A DNA stretch of 22,800 nt from Chara braunii (lineage: Eukaryota > Streptophyta > Charophyceae > Charales > Characeae): contig BFEA01000016.1 in the NCBI GenBank assembly GCA_003427395.1, positions 3,827,585 to 3,850,384 of the forward strand. Direction: 5' to 3'. Positions 17,641-22,800 of the stretch are shown one piece after another (the stretch's first letter is position 1; each line of letters begins with the position of its first letter). The notes beneath the pieces were generated by a model. The model did no database searches. It had not been told where the DNA came from and saw only the letters and a list, made by a program, of their open reading frames with translations. The position numbers were made by a program, and so were the translations under genes.

Positions 17641-18125
17641 TCTTCAATGCTCTGCCCGCCTGCTCTGTTTGCCCCTTTATGCATCTGAGTTGCCTCGCCC
17701 CCCCCCCCCTCTTCCCTTCCCTTCCCTCGTCACATGCCCCTTTCCTGTGCCGTGGCTGCCGCGGTGGGTCCACTTGTACTATTAATGCATGCAAAGGGCC
17801 CAGCGTGGGGCCCAGCAGAAACCGGGCCGGCACCGCTCGGGCCGAGCGGGACACTCGAGGGCCACGGGAGGGTCGGGCCCGGCACCAGGAAGTGAAGCGC
17901 GGTGGCCGCAGGCGGCCGACGAAGCAGAGCGTTGCGGGAACGGCGAGGGACGTGCTCCGCGGGGAAAGGAAGGCCGGGCTGGGTGGCAGGGGCTTGCAGG
18001 CGAGGGGGCAAACTGACATGCGAAGCGGGTCTGAAGCGGGAAGCGAGGTCACGGGCGGGGCCGAAGCGGGAAATGGCATGAATGGACTAGCGGCGAGGTG
18101 ACGGGCAGGGCAGCGTCCTTTCATG

Positions 18126-18127
<2 letters not shown>
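17641..18127. other. GC-rich stretch, no gene recognised
   Basis: From about 17770 to 18110 the sequence is strongly GC-rich with many GGGCC/GGCCC and CGGG words, including an 11-base C run near 17700-17710. Overlapping open frames exist on both strands, as expected from the lack of AT-rich stop codons. None carries a recognisable motif. Confidence 0.5.

Positions 18128-18211
<84 letters not shown>
18128..18211. repeat. (GA)42 microsatellite
   Basis: Eighty-four bases of perfect GA dinucleotide. The Arg-Glu repeat on one strand and the Ser-Leu repeat on the other, including a 280-codon minus frame, are by-products. Confidence 0.98.
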
Positions 18212-18214
<3 letters not shown>

Positions 18215-18610
18215 ACGAATCATGGATAGAAATATTGCTGGTGGGGTCCCCCAGAATTGGTACAACGAAGAGCAGAGGGAGGGTAAGGAAAACCTGGCAA
18301 GTATCATGGATAGAATTGCTGGGTGTTATCAAGCTGACTTGACACTGGAAAGGACAGATGGTGGGACTGGATTACTGGAGTTCTTGGAGACAAGGCTGGT
18401 GGTGTCAGATGAACCAGCTTGGATCTACACATTTCACAAGTTCAAGAATCTGGATTTGATATGGAGCGGGGTACCAGGGATGTTTAAGGCCTTAAGGATA
18501 TTCAATTTGTATGCCCCTATTATTCAGAAATGTGCAGCGGTCTTCAATACCATCTGCAGGGTGATTGATAACGCGAACACCACGCTCGCAACTTTGTGGA
18601 GCTTGATTAC

Positions 18611-18645
<35 letters not shown>

Positions 18646-18796
18646 ACAAGGCTGATTACACTGATGTAGGAGCTAAGGATAAAGGGATACCCGAAGGAAG
18701 TGTTTGAAGTTGGGATAAGAAAGGCGGCAAGGAGAGAAGATACCCCCTTTTTTGAGGAAATGGCGTACCAGTCGTTGAGATGGATTGGCGATTAAA
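18212..18796 (+). pseudogene. decayed coding fragment, possibly the C-terminal part of a reverse transcriptase
   Basis: After the GA run the plus strand reads SIMDRIAGCYQADLTLE, GGTGLLEFLETRLVV, WIYTFHKFKNLDLIW, GVPGMFKALRIFNLY and ANTTLATLWSL. Across a poly-T insertion (18614-18644) the sense resumes as DYTDVGAKDKGIPE. After one further frame change near 18697 it reads VFEVGIRKAARREDTPFFEE, then MAYQSLRWIGD and a stop at 18794-18796. The pattern of a FLDTRL-like motif, then a Y-x-F-H-K-F-K block, then a long helix resembles the tail of Penelope-like or related non-LTR reverse transcriptases, but similarity is weak and from memory. The catalytic core is not present. An unknown host gene fragment is the alternative. 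Confidence 0.3.
18604..18662. mobile_element. minimal retroposed insertion: poly-T flanked by 10-bp direct repeats
   Basis: TGATTACACT at 18604-18613 is repeated exactly at 18653-18662. Between them lie 31 T and GACAAGGC, that is, GCCTTGTC followed by A31 on the minus strand. A poly-A-ended insert bounded by a perfect 10-bp duplication is the footprint of target-primed reverse transcription. The insert is only 39 bases, so almost nothing but the tail was copied. The insertion interrupts the coding-like frame described at 18212-18796. Confidence 0.7.
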
Positions 18797-19101
18797 AATG
18801 GGTGGGGGGAAGTGGGGTTTCCCACGGCTTTTCACTGGCCTAGAGGAGCCGGGACCTGACGGGTGAGGAATTTCAAAGGGGGAAGGATGGAATGGTTTTG
18901 GAGGAACGAGGAACGAGGAACGAGAGGGGTTAAGACGAGTCCGTGGTGTGGTATGAGCAGCATGAGGTGGATGAACCATTGGTCGGAGTATCAATAGGTG
19001 CCCCTGCTTTGGATCTGGCCCTAATCGAGACCCATATTTTGCTGTGTTTGTTATTTTTCTGATTTGTAGAGCCGTGCCGCCAGTAGAATTTACCCGGTAG
19101 T
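18797..19101. other. G-rich stretch, no gene recognised
   Basis: Purine-rich on the plus strand, with a (GAGGAAC)3 repeat at 18901-18924. Near 19045-19068 is a TTATTTTTCTGATTTGTAG pattern that could serve as a splice acceptor. No coding frame is convincing. Confidence 0.45.
18901..18924. repeat. (GAGGAAC)3 short tandem repeat
   Basis: Three perfect copies of a 7-base unit plus GAG. Confidence 0.9.
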
Positions 19102-19287
19102 ATGGGACTTTCTCACAGCTGGATTAGAGATTTTGCTACTGAATTGCGCGATTCTACCTGCACAGTAGTAGATAAAGACAAGGATTTGGGAGTTCTACTC
19201 CTCTCGACCTGTGCAGCAGGACAGAAGGGTTGGGCGACGGTGTGTTCTTCCCGGCGTGGTGAGGTGTTCTATCGCTGTGATATGTAG
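19102..19287 (+). pseudogene. short open frame with a reverse-transcriptase-like DKDKDLGV motif
   Basis: A 61-codon frame contains ELRDSTCTVVDKDKDLGVLL. A DK-N/D-LG motif after a short hydrophobic strand resembles the start of the RT domain in some non-LTR and Penelope-like elements, where it stands before the fingers. No other RT motif follows; the frame stops at 19285-19287. It could be an N-terminal crumb of the same family as the C-terminal-like fragment at 18212-18796, but in the wrong order for a single copy. Recognition is weak. Confidence 0.2.
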
Positions 19288-19326
19288 CGTCCTATGAGCA
19301 CCTTTTGTTGCTTTATACATAAGGCC

Positions 19327-19426
19327 CTTTTTTTTGGTGGGGGGGGGGTTGGGGGGGGGAAGTAAATGGAATCAGTCCACGCTGTGGATGTTCTGCAGTG
19401 CAAGGTGATTTTTTTTTTTTTTTTTT
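19327..19426. repeat. homopolymer cluster (T8, G10, G9, T18)
   Basis: Runs of T (19329-19336), G (19340-19349 and 19353-19360) and T (19409-19426) lie within 100 bases. No flanking duplication was found around the T18 run. Confidence 0.8.
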
Positions 19427-20247
19427 GAATTTGTCTTTCCATACAGCCCTGGTAATTCATGCTGTAAATGACAAGTTTTGGTCATCAGCATACGTATACT
19501 GGTTTTGGGGGCAGTGGACCTGAGCCTCTTTTTCCCAACGCGGATTTTGCCCCGTCCTAAGAAGTCCAGACTGTCACGGTGAGTAGTTTGCCCGGTACCG
19601 CCACCGAGCTTTTCTGCAGCCCTGTGTTTACTAGGAGAGGGGGGTTCCAATGGCTGTGCCGCCCACTTGCAGTCCAAGCACTCCTCAAAGGCTGCCTACA
19701 TTTACCTCTGTTGTTCTGCTTAGAGCTATTTGTCGTCTCCATAATGGCGCACTTTTCAGGACTTCATAATTTAAGTGACTTGCCAGCATCTGCTCTGTTC
19801 CAAGCAAACGCCGTACTCAGTTTCCTTTTTCTTTTTCTCTCTTTCCCAGGTGTTGCATATGCTGCCATGTCGTGCTTTTCATGAACGAAAGGTTGATGCA
19901 ATATTTCCCCTACTGGTAGTACTCTTACTGAAGCAAGGGAAAAGCCATGGGAGAAAAAAAGAATTCAACCAAACCCCACTTTTTGCCTGGTTTTGGACGT
20001 AGGCTTAGTTGTCGGTCTATCTGCATATCCATGTCCTCTTCTTTTCTCTCTCTCTCTCTTTTCTTTTTCCGTGCCAAGAATACATCTCCTTATGGGTCTG
20101 GCAACCTGTGAATCTGGCTCCAGTGAGTGAGTCCGTTCTAATCTGGGGATCTTGAATCTGATTCCTGTTCCACCGCAATTCATCCGAGTCATCACGCAGA
20201 TTGATGATCCAGCAACAGACTGCCTGTGGCATACTGCGCATCCACAC
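19427..20247. other. no gene recognised
   Basis: Open frames of 60-101 codons occur on both strands without recognisable motifs. A pyrimidine tract followed by CCCAG near 19825-19850 looks like a splice acceptor, and a CTCTCT run occurs near 20042-20060. Introns of a host gene are possible. Confidence 0.4.
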
Positions 20248-20500
20248 GGGCCTGCAAGGCCCGACCAAACAAGGAAAGTAAGGGCCCTACAGGCCCTGCG
20301 TCGTTTTCAGCCTAAAAGCCTGAAAACAAGGGCCTACAGGCCCTGTGTCGTTTCAGCCTGAAAGCCTGAAAACAAGGGCCTACAGGCCCTGTGTCGTTTC
20401 AGGCTAAATCAGGGCCTTTCCAGCCCTGAGTATTTTCAGCCTGAAACTGAGGGCCATTTTCAGGCCCTCATCAGTTCGACCTGCCCTGAAACTCAGGCAC
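20248..20500. repeat. palindromic tandem repeats, period 46-47 bp
   Basis: The unit AGGGCCTACAGGCCCT, then TGTGTCGTTTCAG, CCTGAAAGCCTGAAAACAA occurs with AGGCCCTG anchors at 20291, 20338 and 20384 (offsets 47 and 46). Each unit holds two inverted repeats, GGGCC/GGCCC and TTTCAG/CTGAAA, so single-stranded forms could fold into paired hairpins. Degenerate half-units continue both ways (GGGCCTGCAAGGCCC at 20248-20262; CAGGGCC and GAGGGCC to about 20480). Confidence 0.85.
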
Positions 20501-20624
20501 CAGACCAGGGTTTTAGCTCAGGTCATTTTTGGCCTATTTTCAAGACAACCTTCGTTTGAGCTTCAACCCCAGGGTCTGGCACATTTTGGCATTGGCAAGA
20601 GCAGCCTCCTGGACGGGCCAGCNC

Positions 20625-20632
20625 TATATAAG
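20625..20632 (+). promoter_or_regulatory. possible TATA box (TATATAAG)
   Basis: TATATAAG stands in a GC-rich context, followed by G/C-rich sequence and three copies of AGTAGTCTTCAG (20678, 20743, 20778). The base two positions before it (20623) is an undetermined N. It could be a host promoter or the core promoter of an LTR, since the following 700 bp have no coding frame and contain GA runs. No transcript start can be read from sequence alone. Confidence 0.4.
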
Positions 20633-20677
20633 ACTGGCCCGCCCTGCAGGCTGCAGGCAGTCAGAGGCCGAGGCAGG

Positions 20678-20795
20678 AGTAGTCTTCAGGATTCGGCAGC
20701 AGCACTCTGGAGGAGCGCTGCAGGAGTAGCTTTAGCGCTAGCAGTAGTCTTCAGCACTGGGCGCTAGTAGCAGTAGTAGTAGTCTTCAGCGCTGG
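20678..20795. repeat. three copies of AGTAGTCTTCAG with GCGCT spacers
   Basis: The 12-mer occurs at 20678-20689, 20743-20754 and 20778-20789. The last two are each followed by a CACTGGGCGCT or GCTGGGCGCT extension, which indicates local tandem duplication downstream of the TATA-like box. Confidence 0.8.
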
Positions 20796-21728
20796 GCGCT
20801 GGTAGAGGTAGAGTAGGTGTGAGAGAGAGATGGCTGGCGGAGGCCAGGGAGACTTACCTGTGGCGCCATAGCTTCAGCTTCATCTTCAAGGTACCTGCAT
20901 CAAGGAGCCAACTTCACAGGTTAGTACCGGACTGAGAGAGAGAGAGAGAGTTCTTCCTCTTCCTCTTCTAAGTGCACCATCTCTTCTTCACCCTCTCACT
21001 ACCTGACTTTTCAGTATCAGCGGACTACGAGAGAGAGAGAGAGAGAGTTGTGACTTTGAGACTTGACGACATTGGATCTAGACTCGACATTGGGATTCAG
21101 ACATTTGACGAGGTACTATTTGGGCCTGTGCCGAAGACTTGGTGTTGACGACATTCCCATCTTCCCCTCTTCTTCGTCTAACCCCCCTCTTCTTCATCTG
21201 TGTATGGTTGGGGACTGGCGCATTCTTCCTGTGTGAGCGCCAGGCCCCTTCACACCATGGAGTGATGATGATGTATGTTCGGGGCTGCATTGCAATATTG
21301 ATTGTTCGGATCATTGGCATCTAAGTCTTCCGCTATGCTATCTTGTACTTTGTGAGAGAGGTCGGTTCTTGTTCTGGTCTGCACCTTCACGGTATGCAAC
21401 ACTGCCCCAACAGACTGCCCCTTCGTGGTCTGTACACGCGTTCAGCCAGTATGGGTGTCCACGCCTGTTTCCTTTTTTGTGTTGTTTCTTCTACCAATCC
21501 GTTTGTGTATCCATGCCTTTTTTCCATTTCATTGTTGATTCCACATCTATTGCCCTGTCAGTCTGTCGTTCCGCCGGTCGGTCTGTCTGTCCGCCCGTCC
21601 ATCTCTCTGTTTTCCTGTGCTTCTGTACAAGTTCTGAAACTGCAACAGAGAATAGCCTTCGCTTACGACTGTTTCTCATCTTACCTTTTCTTTTTTTGTC
21701 TTTTTTCTTTTTTTCTTTTTTTCTTTAC
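20796..21728. other. no gene recognised
   Basis: Contains GA runs at 20934-20950 and 21029-21047, a pyrimidine-rich stretch (21680-21726) and several short open frames with no motif. If the glycosyltransferase-like exon at 21729-21959 is real, its downstream intron begins here on the minus strand at 21728 (GTAAAG). Confidence 0.45.
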
Positions 21729-21959
21729 CTGATGCTCGACGGACATGATCGCCTGTTTGAGCATCGACGGATTGTTGTAAGTTACCATGCAGACACTGAT
21801 AAGCGGCTGCTGGCCATACTTGTGGAAGGACAAAGCGTTCAAGTTATCAGCCTGCTGACTCCTGTGTTTCAGGATATGGTGCCAAACAACCCATGTTTTG
21901 TCGGCCCGGTGGAGTGCTGCATCCCATAGTCTTGGTGGCTTCAGTCCATTCTTCAGCAC
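21729..21959 (-). CDS. candidate exon of a family-2-like glycosyltransferase
   Basis: The minus strand has a 77-codon phase-0 stretch bounded by a 3' splice site (GTGCAG before 21959) and a strong 5' donor (CAG|GTAAAG at 21729/21728). It reads VLKNGLKPPRLWDAALHR, then KTWVVWHHILKHRSQQ, then QQPLISVCMVTYNNPSML and KQAIMSVEHQ. The last part is the typical first beta strand and helix of GT2 (GT-A fold) glycosyltransferases, whose pattern is P-h-h-S-V-h-h-x-T-Y-N then a helix ending in a Ser-h-x-x-Q segment. Such enzymes transfer a sugar from a nucleotide-sugar. The catalytic DXD part should be in the next exon, which I could not find within the window. A narrower exon starting at 21818, after a pyrimidine-AG, is also possible. 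No other transposon signature is present here. Confidence 0.5.
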
Positions 21960-22204
21960 CTGCACGGTGCACGCAACAAAATGTTGGTGGGTTGCAAACT
22001 GAACAAAAAATAACGCGATCTTTTGCAGCAGAGTAAACAACAATGCCCACAAAAGAAAGTCATTTGAACTTTTAGAAGTTTTCGTTACTTTTAGTAACTT
22101 TTTACAACTTCTGAACTGATTCCCATTGAGTGAAAAAAAAAACAATCTCAATCACAACAGTGGAAAGTTGGAAACAAAACCGATCCTGACCTCCTCCTTT
22201 TCAG

Positions 22205-22569
22205 ACAGGCAAACAACGACGACAGCAGTGGCCACTTCCAGGCCCAGTAGGCCAGCCGCGCGCATCGGTTCCGCACCTACGCTGAAGGGTACTACTACTG
22301 GTAGTCGTGGTTTGAAGAGACAAAAGTCACAAAACCTGATTTCTGAAAGGCCTTCCACGATTCAGACCCCAAAATCGGGTCATAGGGTCAGAGGCTCTGG
22401 TCAAGAAAGGCCGAATTCGTCAAATTCAGAAAAGTCGCAGTCAGGTACCTCAGCAGTCCAGTCCAACAGGTACCCAGTAAACAGCCACATCTCAGGGGCA
22501 AAGGTCACGTCCAATAATGAAAATTACATTGAAAAGTCACATCCCACGAGTGAAAGGGCAGTCCCCTAA
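22205..22569 (+). CDS. possible exon encoding a basic, Ser/Thr-rich disordered protein
   Basis: A strong 3' splice acceptor pattern (CTGACCTCCTCCTTTTCAG) ends at 22204. The frame that follows stays open for about 120 codons to a TAA at 22567-22569 and reads RPAARIGSAPTLKGTT, GLKRQKSQNLISERP, KSGHRVRGSGQERPNSS and similar. It is rich in Ser, Thr, Arg and Lys with no recognisable domain; similar composition continues in other frames to the window end, so a shift or another exon is possible. The minus strand is also open over part of this span. The identity is unknown. Confidence 0.25.
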
Positions 22570-22800
22570 GCAAGAGTCGTGTCTCAGAGGCAGGAGCCAC
22601 AATCCACAGTCAAATCCATATGCCAAACTCGAAAAGTCACGACTCAAGGAAGGCCCAAGCAGCAGCAGACCAACGGAAATTCGGGAAGGTTCCAGGCCTT
22701 GACACTCAGAAGCAGACAGGCCGTGGGAATGTGGTACCGGAACCCAGTCAGACCCAGGAAGCAGAGGCTGGCACGAGTTGAAGTGCAATCCAAGACTACA

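Noticed and set aside
17465-18307. 280-codon minus-strand open frame
   Set aside because: It spans the GA microsatellite (Ser-Leu repeat) and a GC-rich stretch with few stops; no domain is visible and the other frames are equally open.
18219-18327. CATGGATAGA...ATTGCTGG occurring twice 84 bases apart (18221 and 18305)
   Set aside because: The match is short and the sequence between does not repeat; probably chance or a very old duplication.
20248-20500. Regular repeats with spacers, CRISPR-like at first sight
   Set aside because: The units are contiguous palindromic tandem repeats without unique spacers, in a eukaryotic context.
21314-21325. TTGGCATCTAAG after ...GGATCA, resembling an LTR end followed by a Met-tRNA primer site
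   Set aside because: Only about nine of twelve bases fit, and no gag or pol follows on the plus strand; the LTR idea for 20500-21313 remains unproven.

Overview
This window is eukaryotic nuclear DNA dominated by decayed transposable elements. The two main elements are a Ty3/gypsy LTR retrotransposon (minus strand) and a Helitron (plus strand). Around them lie microsatellites, homopolymer runs and short tandem repeats, with a few stretches that look like spliced exons of host genes. No bacterial-type gene, CRISPR array, rRNA or tRNA was recognised. The chromodomain-type Ty3 elements, the Helitron and the GT-AG exon edges suggest a plant or streptophyte alga. A charophyte such as Chara is my guess from recalled retroelement style; the window does not prove it.

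Layout. 1-3100: poly-A at the very edge, a 390-bp CAC/AAC triplet tract, one candidate exon (1406-1620) and a poly-A run. 3108-3557: the 3' end of a first Ty3 integrase, minus strand. 3558-4766: no gene; the expected site of the 3' LTR of the next element, with a polypurine tract at 4736-4748. 4767-9941: an almost full-length Ty3 gag-pol on the minus strand (gag, zinc knuckle, protease, reverse transcriptase, RNase H, integrase, chromodomain) in normal order, broken by ten in-frame stops and six frameshifts. 9942-11040: no gene; (GA)33 and small tandem duplications. 11045-11242: a weak candidate exon. 11656-15951: a Helitron RepHel protein (zinc finger, Helitron-like N domain, HUH/Y2 Rep, Pif1-like helicase) with five stops and three frameshifts. 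15960-16876: a second open stretch, Ser/Thr/Pro-rich then more structured, possibly an accessory Helitron gene. 17001-17640: two different tandem repeats, both with a period of about 117 bp. 17770-18120: GC-rich, no gene. 18128-18211: (GA)42. 18212-18796 and 19102-19287: weak reverse-transcriptase-like remnants, the first interrupted by a poly-T insertion with a 10-bp target duplication. 20248-20500: palindromic tandem repeats. 20625: a TATA-like box. 21729-21959: a minus-strand exon with a family-2 glycosyltransferase start motif. 22205-22569: a possible plus-strand exon.

Both large elements look dead: each has lost or altered catalytic residues as well as reading frame. Most in-frame stops can be read as single C-to-T changes at Gln or Arg codons, and all nine frameshifts go the same way (net loss of one base modulo three). 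This fits decay under cytosine methylation plus a deletion bias, although assembly error at homopolymers cannot be excluded for some of the shifts.
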